DNA from: VXPQ01 sp965248175
GTDB lineage: Bacteria; Bacteroidota; Rhodothermia; Rhodothermales; VXPQ01
Assembly (NCBI GenBank): GCA_965248175.1
Contig: OZ252093.1
Span: forward strand, 434,001 to 498,000
DNA: 64,000 nt
Direction: 5' to 3'
Position numbers and translations under genes: made by a program. Positions 16,489-24,989 of the stretch are shown piece after piece (the first letter of the stretch is position 1; every line of letters begins with the position of its first letter). The notes below the pieces were generated by a model, which searched no databases, was not told the DNA's origin, and worked only from the letters and a program-made list of their open reading frames with translations.

Positions 16489-18042
16489 ATGAAAAGGCTC
16501 TTCTTTCCGGTGTTTGCCCTTGCCTTGTTCGCGGTGTCCTCCACGTATGCACAGACTCCCGACGACGCCTATATCTTCGCTGCACGGTCCCCTGCGACCG
16601 GTCCGCGCATGATGGGCATGGCGGGCGTTGGCATTGCCGGCGTAGCGGACTACGGCGCATTGCGTACGAATCCAGCCGGTCTGGGCTATTTCGGGAACTC
16701 GGAAATCGGCGGTTCCCTGCATACGTTCTCGGCCACGGAGAACTCGCAATATTTCACCGGTATCCGTACGTCATCGGCAGGGGAAGCCGACGTGCGCGCT
16801 ACCCGCTTCAGTAATCTGGCCTACATACAGAAGATTCCGACTTCGCAAGGATCGCTCGTGCTCGGCCTCGCATTCAACCAGATCAATACATTCGACCGCA
16901 ATCTCGCTTTCGGAGGAACGAACGCCACCAGTTCCATCAGTGCGTCGTTCCTGCCCTATTCGGACGAGTATACAGTGCAGGAGGACGACGATGGATATTT
17001 CCCGGATTTCTACAGCGACATCCCCGAACTGGCCTATGATGCCGGAGCGATCGAATTTTTGTTCGAAAATGTAGGAACGAACGACGGGCTTTTCTACGAG
17101 GCAGTTACGCCGGGTACCAGAATCGACCAACTGGGAGACGTACTCGAAGAGGGACGGATGAACGAATTGAACCTCGGGGGCGCATGGGAGGCGAGCCGGG
17201 ATGTGATGGTCGGCATTTCGGCCAACTTCGCGTTCGGTTCGTACCGCTTCGACAGTGTGTACGAGGAGGCAGACACCTACAATGAAAATGCTCCGTCAGA
17301 CTACGAAGTCGCCCTGTCCGACGGCTCGCTGTTCGGGTTTAACAGATTGATGTACGAAAGAGGTTTTGAGGCAGACCTGAGTGGATTCAACCTGCGCGGC
17401 GGGGTGTCGACGACAACGCTTGCGAGCGGGTTGCGCGTGGGCGTGTTAGTGGAGACCCCTACGTTTTACGAAGTCAGAGAAAATTATTACCGGGAACTTA
17501 CGACCTGGTTCGACGAGGGCGGGTCGCTGGACGCCGAAACCCATGGTGACTACGAATACCAGTTGCGTACCCCCTGGCGCATCGGGGGCGGCGCATCATG
17601 GGAAATCGGGGACTTTCTTTTGGCCGGAGATATGGAATATGTAGACTGGTCCCAGATGGAGTTTGACGGGAATGCGGAGGACAGCGACCTGTTCAGGGAC
17701 TTGAACAGGGAAATCCGGGATACCATGAACCCGGTCTGGAATATGCGTCTCGGCGCCGCGTATCAATTCGGAGATATTACGGTGCGAGGGGGCGTGGCCG
17801 CCCATCCCGATCCATTCGACAGAAAACTGTCCCAGGGAGGCAACGCATCCGATCGCGACCGGCGCTTCGTTTCCGCCGGCGTGTCGTACCGCTTCTCGCA
17901 CAATTTTCATATCGACGCGGGCTGGATGCGCATGAAATCCAACGACGAATACACTCCGTATGCAGATGTCAACGAGCCGCCTCTCGTCGACGAAAGCGTA
18001 AGGCAGCACCGGTTCTTGCTGGGCGTACGCGTGGGATTCTGA
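16489..18042 (+). CDS. Outer-membrane protein, OmpP1/FadL (TodX)-like
   Basis: A 517-residue protein with a signal peptide cleaved near STYA|QTPDD. The N-terminal region carries the family-like AARSPATGPRMMGMAGVGIAGVADYGALRTNPAGLGYF stretch, here identified by its NPAGL motif near residue 65. The rest alternates as beta strands and ends YRFSHNFHIDAGW...LLGVRVGF with a terminal Phe. FadL-like barrels pass hydrophobic compounds across the outer membrane; the true substrate is unknown. It lies 161 bp after the lipoprotein gene. A related non-transporting barrel (PorV-like) cannot be excluded. Confidence 0.7.
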   Translation: MKRLFFPVFALALFAVSSTYAQTPDDAYIFAARSPATGPRMMGMAGVGIAGVADYGALRTNPAGLGYFGNSEIGGSLHTFSATENSQYFTGIRTSSAGEADVRATRFSNLAYIQKIPTSQGSLVLGLAFNQINTFDRNLAFGGTNATSSISASFLPYSDEYTVQEDDDGYFPDFYSDIPELAYDAGAIEFLFENVGTNDGLFYEAVTPGTRIDQLGDVLEEGRMNELNLGGAWEASRDVMVGISANFAFGSYRFDSVYEEADTYNENAPSDYEVALSDGSLFGFNRLMYERGFEADLSGFNLRGGVSTTTLASGLRVGVLVETPTFYEVRENYYRELTTWFDEGGSLDAETHGDYEYQLRTPWRIGGGASWEIGDFLLAGDMEYVDWSQMEFDGNAEDSDLFRDLNREIRDTMNPVWNMRLGAAYQFGDITVRGGVAAHPDPFDRKLSQGGNASDRDRRFVSAGVSYRFSHNFHIDAGWMRMKSNDEYTPYADVNEPPLVDESVRQHRFLLGVRVGF

Positions 18043-18137
18043 GACATTTCGCGGAACGGATTCGCGGGGTTTGTGAGGAGGTTTTTAGGTAGATTACGTA
18101 CGTGAAACGTACTGGAGAACCCTTGCGGCACACACCG

Positions 18138-19403
18138 ATGATTCGTCGCATCCAAGCCCTGAACTATCGTTGCCTGCGTCATGTGGACGTGGCATTGGAT
18201 CCTTTTCATGTGCTGGTTGGCCCCAACGCCAGCGGGAAGAGTACGTTATTCGATGTGGTCACCTTCCTCGGTGACATGGTGCGGGATGACCTCGGAGCGG
18301 CTATTGGAAAGCGCACCGACAATTTTCAAGATCTTGTTTGGGGAAGATCCAAAGACCGCCTCGGTTTCGAACTTGCGGTGGAGTTCGACATTTCCGACTC
18401 CATGAAGCAGATGCTTCCTTCAGAAAAAGACTATGAAGTGTTTCGTTACGAAGTGGCCATAAAGGAAAAAGCGGATGGCGTAGTTATCGACGCGGAAAGG
18501 GGGCTGCTTATGACGCATCATAACGTGGAAAGGGCACAACTATCCATGTTTCCTTGCCCGTTGGATCCGATTGACACCATCATGCTGGGTGGTGGGCGCC
18601 AAGGTACAAGAACCATACTCAGCAAATCCCCTGAGGGTAAGGATAATTTCAACATCGAGGTTTCGCCTTTGGCGGGAAAGGGCTGGGCAACCAGTATCTC
18701 CTTCGGTCCATACCGTTCAGCACTTGGCAGTTTGCCCGAGTCCCCTAAAACATTTCCCGTCGCCACCAGCGTCAAACACATGCTGGGAACACAGGTAAAA
18801 CGTCTGGCCCTGGACAGTGTGAAGATGCGCGAGGCCAGTCCTCCCGCACTGCGTCGCAATGGCTTCTCCAGCGATGGCGCCAATCTTCCATGGACGATTG
18901 CGAGTTTGAAGAAGGATGATCATGAAAATTACCGGCAGTGGCTGGAGCACGTTCGCACTACCTTGAAAGACATCAAGGAAATTCAAATCAAGGAGCGCCC
19001 GGATGACCGGCATGCCTATCTTGAAATTGAATACGACACAGGCATTCGGGTACCATCATGGGGGGTTTCAGACGGCACACTCCGGCTTTTGGCGCTTACG
19101 CTCATTCCATATCTTGCCGACGAGGGATATCTCTACCTACTGGAAGAACCAGAGAACGGCATTCACCCTCTCGCTATTGAGGCAGTGTACGATTCGCTGG
19201 CGTCGGCCTATGACTCGCAGGTGTTGGCAGCCACGCATTCATCTGCCTTTTTGCGGATGGCCCGACCGGAGGAAGTGCTCTGTTTCGCCAAAGATTCGAG
19301 TGGCGCTACGGACATTGTGCGCGGCGTGAATCATCCGCTCTTGCGGGATTGGCAAGACACTGTGGATATAGATGTGTTATTCGCCAGAGGAATTATCGGA
19401 TGA
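18138..19403 (+). CDS. AAA family (ABC/OLD-type) ATPase, likely first gene of a defence-like pair
   Basis: A RecF/SMC-like ATPase of 421 residues from the ATG at 18138; an in-frame GTG at 18102 would add 12. Walker A GPNASGKST is at 28-36, an ABC-signature-like segment WGVSDGTLRLLAL before Walker B (YLYLLEEPENGIHP, ~335) and the switch His in AATHSSAFL. There is no TOPRIM or other nuclease domain in this protein; the next gene supplies one and overlaps it by ATGA. Split ATPase/TOPRIM pairs occur in PARIS (AriA/AriB) and RloA/RloB-type systems, and fused ones in OLD/GajA. Codon use looks more AT-rich than in the neighbours, which hints at transfer. The defence role is inferred. Confidence 0.75.
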   Translation: MIRRIQALNYRCLRHVDVALDPFHVLVGPNASGKSTLFDVVTFLGDMVRDDLGAAIGKRTDNFQDLVWGRSKDRLGFELAVEFDISDSMKQMLPSEKDYEVFRYEVAIKEKADGVVIDAERGLLMTHHNVERAQLSMFPCPLDPIDTIMLGGGRQGTRTILSKSPEGKDNFNIEVSPLAGKGWATSISFGPYRSALGSLPESPKTFPVATSVKHMLGTQVKRLALDSVKMREASPPALRRNGFSSDGANLPWTIASLKKDDHENYRQWLEHVRTTLKDIKEIQIKERPDDRHAYLEIEYDTGIRVPSWGVSDGTLRLLALTLIPYLADEGYLYLLEEPENGIHPLAIEAVYDSLASAYDSQVLAATHSSAFLRMARPEEVLCFAKDSSGATDIVRGVNHPLLRDWQDTVDIDVLFARGIIG

Positions 19404-20050
19404 ATGGTTACGCCAAAGATATGTTCGCTCTTGTTGCGGACAGCAGTATGGAACAGGCTTTCGAGGGGTTATTAGCTCAACATGGACGGCTAAACATCCG
19501 ACGAATAAGGTATGATATCGAGGTGCATCCAAGGCGCGATCCAGGATGTCGAATAGACGCGGTTTCATGGTTGAGACCTCGCCTTGAAAGCCACGGTTAT
19601 GCGTTAGTAGTTTTTGACCACGATGGTTGCGGCAGCAAGGCTTCGAGAAAAAAATTACAGCAGGAGGTCCAAGAGAAAATTGAGCGTAACGGCTGGGAAA
19701 ACCGTTGTAAGGTTATCGTGATCGAGCCGGAGCTCGAAAACTGGGTATGGGCGCGGGATGGAAAGGTATCAGAAGTTCTTGGATGGGGAAGTAATTTTGA
19801 CACACTCAGGCAGTGGTTACAAGAGCACCGGCTGTGGCTGAATAACGACCCTAAACCTTCCGACCCGAAGCGTGCAATGGAAGAAGCCATAAAACAGAAA
19901 AAGGTGAAGCGTTCTGCCTCGCTGTTCAAACGAATAGCAAATGTTTCGCAGCCGCAGTACTGCCGAGACCCGGCCTTCATCGAATTCAGAGAAACATTGC
20001 AGAGGTGGTTCCCCGCGGACAGCAGCGGGCGTGTCCGCTTAACTGTGTAA
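19400..20050 (+). CDS. TOPRIM-like effector paired with AAA ATPase (RloB/DUF4276/DUF4435-like)
   Basis: A 216-residue protein starting at the ATG at 19400, which overlaps the ATPase stop (ATGA). It has an early acidic residue (ADSSMEQ, Glu 18), a hydrophobic strand ending in the DxD pair ALVVFDHDGCG (Asp 73 and 75), and an IEPELENWVW segment (109-116). These three features match the TOPRIM fold of RloB, DUF4276 and AriB-type proteins, which are nucleases or nuclease-like. The 3' end was changed by the IS256-family insertion: without it the frame would end ADSRIRN rather than ADSSGRVRLTV. The core is therefore probably intact. The exact family is uncertain. Confidence 0.65.
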   Translation: MNGYAKDMFALVADSSMEQAFEGLLAQHGRLNIRRIRYDIEVHPRRDPGCRIDAVSWLRPRLESHGYALVVFDHDGCGSKASRKKLQQEVQEKIERNGWENRCKVIVIEPELENWVWARDGKVSEVLGWGSNFDTLRQWLQEHRLWLNNDPKPSDPKRAMEEAIKQKKVKRSASLFKRIANVSQPQYCRDPAFIEFRETLQRWFPADSSGRVRLTV

Positions 20051-21354
20051 GTGGGATTATTGTTCTATGGGGACTCTGTCCCCGTAGAGTATGACGAACT
20101 GGTTGAGGGCGGCCTTCCAGTCCCGGATCGGACGCTTCCACTTCTTCGATGCTTCGCGCAGGCCCAGGTAGAGCAGCTTGCGCACCGCGTCGTCGTTGGG
20201 GAAAGCGCCCCGTCCCTTGACGATTTTGCGCAGGCTGTAGTTCAGTGATTCGATCGCATTGGTGGTGTAGACCACCTTGCGGATCGCAGGCGCATAGTCG
20301 AAGAAAGGCGCCAGACGCTCCCAGTCCTTCCTCCAGAGCGGAGCGATAGCCGGGTACTTCTCGCTCCATTGTCTCTCGAAAGCCTCGAGCGCCGCAAGAG
20401 CAGCCTCTTCGCTCGGCGCTGCGTAGACCGCGCGCAAAGACGACGCCACCGGCTTGCGCTCCTTCCAAGGCACGTAGCGCAGGCTCTTGCGCACCTGGTG
20501 CACCACGCACAACTGCACCCGCGCATGTGGAAAGACCGTCTCTATCGCCTCGGGAAGACCCTTCAAACCGTCCACGCACGCAATGAAACAGTCCTCCATG
20601 CCCCGCGCCTTCAACTCGCCGAAGATGGTGAGCCACGAAACGGCTCCCTCCGTCGGAGCGATCCAAAGGCCAAGCACCTTTTTCTCTCCTTCAATGTCTA
20701 TCGCCAGCGCCACGTAGACCGCGCGCCTCTTCACCGATCCCTCCTCGCGAGACTTTACGAACAAGGCGTCGAAGTACACGACAGGATACACCCGCTCCAG
20801 AGGACGAGCCTGCCATGCGCTCACTTCCTCGAGAACGCTTGCGGTAACCTCCGAAACAAGCGTAGAGGAGACCTCCGCGCCGTAGAGACGCTTCAACGTG
20901 TCCTGGATAGCCCGCGTGCTCTGGCCCTGCGCGTAGAGATACACGATCACGTCGTCCAGGCCCGCTACCCGGCGCTGGCGCTTCTCTACGATCCTGGGCT
21001 CGAAACTGCCGTTGCGATCGCGAGGAACCTCCAGATCCAGCGAACCCGACTCGCTCTCGAGCCGCTTCGCAGTGCGTCCGTTACGGGAATTGCCGCTGCC
21101 GCGACCCGACCGATCGTGAGCAGGGTAGCCGAGATGATGCGTCAGCTCCCCCTCCAATGCCGCCTCGAGAGCACGCTTGCCTATCGTCTTGAGCAAGCCC
21201 CCCTCGCCGAATAGGTCCCGCGCGTCCCCCTTGAAATCCTTCAGCAACTCCTCCAGAAGAGCCTGCTGTTTGTCTGTAAGTTCGGTCATCGTCTTCACCT
21301 CCTGATGAAACTATGTGTACGATTGACCACTTACACAGTTTACGGGACACGCCC
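20024..21354. mobile_element. IS256-family insertion sequence (complete)
   Basis: A transposase gene lies between inverted ends. The left end, 20027-20054, and the reverse complement of the right end, 21327-21354, agree at 24 of 28 positions, including GGGCGTGTCC and AACTGTGTAAGTGG. The 8-bp CGGACAGC occurs at 20016-20023 and again at 21355-21362. This is the duplication length expected for this family. With these flanks the left end has three extra bases (AGC) before the inverted repeat. Size is about 1.33 kb, normal for IS256 elements. Confidence 0.85.
20057..21289 (-). CDS. IS256-family (mutator-type) transposase
   Basis: A 410-residue DDE transposase. The start ATG at 21289 lies 8 nt after AGGAGG; a GTG at 21298 is in frame upstream. 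Visible features are the first Asp in VVYFDALFVK, the second in CVDGLKG, the CVVHQVRKSLRYV block with the family's C/H residues, and the Glu in TTNAIESLN. The protein is full length with no break, so it may be active. Confidence 0.93.
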   Translation of the reverse strand: MTELTDKQQALLEELLKDFKGDARDLFGEGGLLKTIGKRALEAALEGELTHHLGYPAHDRSGRGSGNSRNGRTAKRLESESGSLDLEVPRDRNGSFEPRIVEKRQRRVAGLDDVIVYLYAQGQSTRAIQDTLKRLYGAEVSSTLVSEVTASVLEEVSAWQARPLERVYPVVYFDALFVKSREEGSVKRRAVYVALAIDIEGEKKVLGLWIAPTEGAVSWLTIFGELKARGMEDCFIACVDGLKGLPEAIETVFPHARVQLCVVHQVRKSLRYVPWKERKPVASSLRAVYAAPSEEAALAALEAFERQWSEKYPAIAPLWRKDWERLAPFFDYAPAIRKVVYTTNAIESLNYSLRKIVKGRGAFPNDDAVRKLLYLGLREASKKWKRPIRDWKAALNQFVILYGDRVPIEQ

Positions 21355-21416
21355 CGGACAGCCGCATTCGGAACTAAATCCACAATAGTTGTGTGGTTTT
21401 CGGGTCACTACCATCT

Positions 21417-22466
21417 TTACCCCTCCCCTTCTGCCTGTTCGTCCCGGCGTTGGCGCATCAGCGCATGGTAGTGGCGAGCGGCCCGCAGATGTTCCGTAAG
21501 TGTTTTGCTGAAGTGGTGTGTACCGTCGCCGGTCGCTACGAAGTAGAGAAAATCATGGCGGGCCGGGCGAACGGCGGCCCGCAGAGACGAAGGAGACGGA
21601 TTGTTGAGAGGCCCCGGCGGCAATCCCCCGTGCAGATACGTATTGAAAGGGTGCGGGATGCGGTAATCGCTGTAGAGCAGACGCCGCTTGCTTCCCTCCT
21701 GCTGCAGAATGATGTACTGTATGGTGGGATCGGCGTCCAGTTTCATGCCAATGCGCAACCGGTTGTGGTAGACACCCGATATCAGGGGTTTTTCCTCGCC
21801 GTGCAGGACTTCCCATTCGATAATGCTGGCCAGGGTCGCCACATCCTGTTTCGACATGCCAAGACTGTCTGCTCCGGCCCGTAGTTCACGCTCGAAGAAC
21901 GCATCGAATGTTTCTGTGATGGTGCGGACAGCACGTTCTGCACTGGCAAGCCAGTAGAAATGATACGTTTCCGGCAACATGTAGCCGAAGAGGCCGGCGG
22001 TGTCGGTCTGTAACGAGGCGGCGAGTTGCGTATCGGCGAGGGCTACGGCAAAGTCACCCGGAGAAAAGAACATGTTGCGGGCTGCAACCGCAGCAGCCAC
22101 ATCGGGGCGTACGCCAGGCGGTATCGTCAGGCGGACCGGCTCTTGTAGTCCGCGTCGCAGCACGCTCAGCATATCATGGTTGGAGACCCCGGTAGGGAAG
22201 GCGTAATGGCCCGCCTTGATCTGATCCCCCCAGCCCGTAGCGCGCGCCATGAGGCGAAACGTGCCCGCCCGCCGGAGAATGCCGTTCGCGCGCAGTGAAT
22301 CGACCACAGCGTCGAAGCCGGAGCCGGGCAGAATACGGACCGTGCGGCTCCCCTCGAAATCGGGTGTGTTGGGCCTGACCGTAATCCATGTTGCCGCTCC
22401 GAGAAGGACCATGCTCACTGCCGCCAGGACAAGAACGATCTGCGCAATGAGGAACTTGCGGCGCAT
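21417..22466 (-). CDS. mltG: Endolytic transglycosylase MltG (YceG)
   Basis: A 349-residue membrane-anchored lytic transglycosylase that cuts nascent peptidoglycan strands. One N-terminal transmembrane helix (~6-28) is followed by a LysM-like region (RTVRILPGSGFDAVVDSL) and the catalytic YceG domain. The Glu in LASIIEWEVLHGEEKPLISGV and the HNRLRIGMKLDADPTIQYI segment identify the family. It is last in a minus-strand run after PTPS, folE and the SDR gene (36-nt gap), so it may be co-transcribed with pterin genes without a functional link. Confidence 0.9.
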   Translation of the reverse strand: MRRKFLIAQIVLVLAAVSMVLLGAATWITVRPNTPDFEGSRTVRILPGSGFDAVVDSLRANGILRRAGTFRLMARATGWGDQIKAGHYAFPTGVSNHDMLSVLRRGLQEPVRLTIPPGVRPDVAAAVAARNMFFSPGDFAVALADTQLAASLQTDTAGLFGYMLPETYHFYWLASAERAVRTITETFDAFFERELRAGADSLGMSKQDVATLASIIEWEVLHGEEKPLISGVYHNRLRIGMKLDADPTIQYIILQQEGSKRRLLYSDYRIPHPFNTYLHGGLPPGPLNNPSPSSLRAAVRPARHDFLYFVATGDGTHHFSKTLTEHLRAARHYHALMRQRRDEQAEGEG

Positions 22467-22502
22467 GAGGGGAAGCAGTCTTTTTCACGTGTATTCGGTA
22501 CC

Positions 22503-23207
22503 CTACGGAATATCTCCCTCCTGGGGACGGAGCAGCAGTTCTTCGACCACGGTGCGATCGCTCATACGCCAGACATCGAGGATCGCCTGAGCAATGTCTT
22601 CGGGGGGCATGAGACGTTCTGCAGGTACGCCGCTCCCATACCAACTGGGCGTCCAGGTGGCGCCCGGCAATACCGCCGTAACGCGCACACCGTGCGCCCG
22701 CGTCTCTTCCCGCATGGCGCGCGCCAATCCAAGCACCCCGTGCTTGGCTGCACAATAGGCGACAGCGCCGGGATAGGCCCTCAACGAGGCAACGGAGCAC
22801 ATGTAGAAGATATGACCGCTGCCCCGGTCCAGCATATCCCGAAGAAAAACCCGGGTGACCATAAACGCGCTCGTCAGATTCACCGCCACCTGACGACTAA
22901 AGGCCTCGACCGTCATATCGACCACGGGGCCTGTCTCGAAGAGCCCTGCATTATTCAGGACAATGTCCGGGGCGCCGAACGAGGCGCGTACAGAGGCCGC
23001 CATCTCCTCGACAGCAGCCTCATCCGCTACATCGCATGGGAAAGGCCGGGCTTCCGCACCGTGTGCACGAGACAGATCGCAGGTTTCCCGCAGGCGCTCT
23101 TCGTTACGCGCCACAAGAGCAAGGCGGGCGTCGGGCAACGCCGCAAACGCCTGTGCGGCGGCGCGGCCCATCCCCTGGCTTGCTCCGGTTATCAGTATAG
23201 TCGGCAT
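22503..23207 (-). CDS. Short-chain dehydrogenase, sepiapterin reductase-like
   Basis: A 234-residue Rossmann-fold SDR using NAD(P)H. The cofactor motif TGASQGMG is at residues 7-14, NNAG near 87, and the catalytic Ser and YCAAK (Tyr, Lys) near 140-157. The C-terminus SDRTVVEELLLRPQEGDIP closely resembles the end of the Chlorobaculum tepidum sepiapterin reductase as I recall it (RTVVEEIILRPTSGDI). It sits 34 nt after folE, which itself follows a PTPS gene, giving the three enzymes of tetrahydrobiopterin synthesis in one run. A generic SDR role remains possible; the context and tail support the pterin role. Confidence 0.72.
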   Translation of the reverse strand: MPTILITGASQGMGRAAAQAFAALPDARLALVARNEERLRETCDLSRAHGAEARPFPCDVADEAAVEEMAASVRASFGAPDIVLNNAGLFETGPVVDMTVEAFSRQVAVNLTSAFMVTRVFLRDMLDRGSGHIFYMCSVASLRAYPGAVAYCAAKHGVLGLARAMREETRAHGVRVTAVLPGATWTPSWYGSGVPAERLMPPEDIAQAILDVWRMSDRTVVEELLLRPQEGDIP

Positions 23208-23241
23208 AGATTATCGTTCTCTGTAAAAAGGTAACGCACCA

Positions 23242-23904
23242 TCAATCTTTGTTGATCAACCGCATGAATTCGGCGCGCGTCGGCGTTTTCATGAACTCGC
23301 CGCTCATGGCGCTGGTCGTCGTAACCGCATTCTGCTTCTCTGCGCCCCGCATCATCATGCATAGATGGATAGCCTCGATCACGACGGCTACCCCAAGCGG
23401 TTTCAGAACGTCGGACAGGACATCCCGGATCTGCAAGGTAAGCCGTTCCTGCACTTGAAGACGACGGGCGAATACCTCCACTACGCGCGGTATCTTGCTC
23501 AAGCCTACAATTTTGCCGTCCGGGATGTAGGCTACATGCGCGCGCCCGTGAAAGGGAAGCAGATGATGCTCGCACAGGGAAAATACCTCGATCTCCTTCA
23601 CCAGAATCATCTCGCTGTAATCCTCTTCGAACAAAGCGGATTTCAGAATGGCTTCCGGGTCTATCCCGTATCCTTGCGTAAGGAACTGGAGCGACCGGGC
23701 CACACGTGCAGGCGTTTTGAAAAGGCCCTCGCGGGCAGGGTCTTCATCCACCAGGGGCAGGATGCCCGCCACATGCCGGGCGATGATCTCTGTCGTTGCC
23801 TCGTCGTAGATATCCTGTCTCCGGTAGCGGCTGTGGGCATGCCCTGCGGAGGCGCATGAGACCGTTTGCTTCGTTTCCAGATCGTTCAAGGACTGTGTCG
23901 GCAT
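23242..23904 (-). CDS. folE: GTP cyclohydrolase I
   Basis: A 220-residue FolE converting GTP to 7,8-dihydroneopterin triphosphate. The zinc-binding Cys and His are in EVFSLCEHHLLPFHGRAHV, followed by LSKIPRVVEVFARRLQVQERLT and the second Cys-containing AIHLCMMMRGAEK. The N-terminal ~35 residues are not conserved. It follows the PTPS gene by 21 nt. This enzyme serves folate, and also biopterin when PTPS and sepiapterin reductase are present, as here. Confidence 0.95.
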   Translation of the reverse strand: MPTQSLNDLETKQTVSCASAGHAHSRYRRQDIYDEATTEIIARHVAGILPLVDEDPAREGLFKTPARVARSLQFLTQGYGIDPEAILKSALFEEDYSEMILVKEIEVFSLCEHHLLPFHGRAHVAYIPDGKIVGLSKIPRVVEVFARRLQVQERLTLQIRDVLSDVLKPLGVAVVIEAIHLCMMMRGAEKQNAVTTTSAMSGEFMKTPTRAEFMRLINKD

Positions 23905-23925
23905 CGTCGTACAGATGGATAGGGG

Positions 23926-24339
23926 TTACTCTCCGAAGTATTCAACCGAATTGTTGTTCGTTTCCGCGAGCCGGACCTTATGCAACGTTCCTGTTGGAAT
24001 GGCATCCTCCAACTCGCGCCAGATCGCTATGGCGAACTGCTCGGTAGAAGGCAGAACGCCCTGCATGAAATCCACGTCCAAATTCAGGTGGGCATGGTCG
24101 CATTTGTCCACGATTTTCTTCTGAACGATACGCTTCAGTTCGGACAAATCAATGACGTACCCGGTGTCCTTATCAGGTTCACCGGCAACGGTCACCTCCA
24201 GCACGTAATTGTGCCCATGCCCGTTCGGGTTATTGCACCGGCCGTACGTGCTACGATTCCAGGCGTCGGACTTTTCGGGATTGTGTAGCCGGTGAGCCGC
24301 GTTAAAATGCACCGTACGGGTTACGTAAACAAGCGCCAT
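23926..24339 (-). CDS. 6-pyruvoyl-tetrahydropterin synthase
   Basis: A 137-residue T-fold enzyme. The zinc His residues are in VHFNAAHRL and NGHGHNY, and the catalytic Cys is in YGRCNNPNGHGHNY. The spacing and the C-terminal LPSTEQFAIAIWREL...LAETNNNSVEYFGE resemble animal PTPS more than bacterial QueD. Together with the adjoining folE and the sepiapterin-reductase-like gene this points to conversion of dihydroneopterin triphosphate to 6-pyruvoyl-tetrahydropterin. A queuosine role (QueD) is the alternative; no other que gene was seen here. It is the first gene of the minus-strand run. Confidence 0.85.
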   Translation of the reverse strand: MALVYVTRTVHFNAAHRLHNPEKSDAWNRSTYGRCNNPNGHGHNYVLEVTVAGEPDKDTGYVIDLSELKRIVQKKIVDKCDHAHLNLDVDFMQGVLPSTEQFAIAIWRELEDAIPTGTLHKVRLAETNNNSVEYFGE

Positions 24340-24553
24340 AGGAAATCGGACTTCATGCCGTCAGATACAATGGCCGGGGACATGGCGGCAGGTATAGCAG
24401 CAAGTATAGCCACAGGACATGCCCCGATTTTCCTTTCACGTTGAAGCCTGTCCGATGTTCGTTTATATTCGATCAGGCAAGCATTACCGAACACGAACGG
24501 GAAAACAGTCGTCTGTAAAAGATATTCCGGACGACCGGACGTTTCCACGCGAC

Positions 24554-24901
24554 ATGGCCGATACAAGAACGCTTTTTCAAAAAATAGCGGATGGAGACAT
24601 TCCGTCCGATATGGTGTATGAGGACGAACAGTGTTTCGCATTCCGGGATATCGCTCCGCAAGCGCCCGTACATATCCTGATCGTTCCTCGAAAACCCATT
24701 CCGGAGTTGAACGACCTCACCGAAGCGGATGAAAAACTGGTCGGACACCTTGTCACGGTGGCGCGGGAGTTGGCCGCGGAAGAAGGACTTGCAGAGGGGT
24801 ACAGGACCGTTTTCAATTGTGGACCGGCAGCCGGACAATCGGTGGATCATATCCACCTGCACCTCCTTGGCGGGCGATCTCTGGGCTGGCCGCCGGGCTG
24901 A
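24554..24901 (+). CDS. HIT family hydrolase (HinT-like)
   Basis: A 115-residue protein with the histidine triad HIHLHLLGG near the C-terminus and the N-terminal LFQKIADGDIPSDMVYEDEQCFAFRDI block, here recognised by IADGDIPS. HinT proteins hydrolyse purine nucleoside phosphoramidates. The start at 24554 (MADTRTLF) is chosen over the in-frame ATG at 24419, which adds 45 non-conserved residues. Confidence 0.92.
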   Translation: MADTRTLFQKIADGDIPSDMVYEDEQCFAFRDIAPQAPVHILIVPRKPIPELNDLTEADEKLVGHLVTVARELAAEEGLAEGYRTVFNCGPAAGQSVDHIHLHLLGGRSLGWPPG

Positions 24902-24989
24902 CATCGAAGCCCTCGCACATTTTCCGGGAAAGCGCGGGCAAACGCTCCTGTCTTCCCTCTACCGCGTTGCTGTTTCTGTATGTCTCGCC

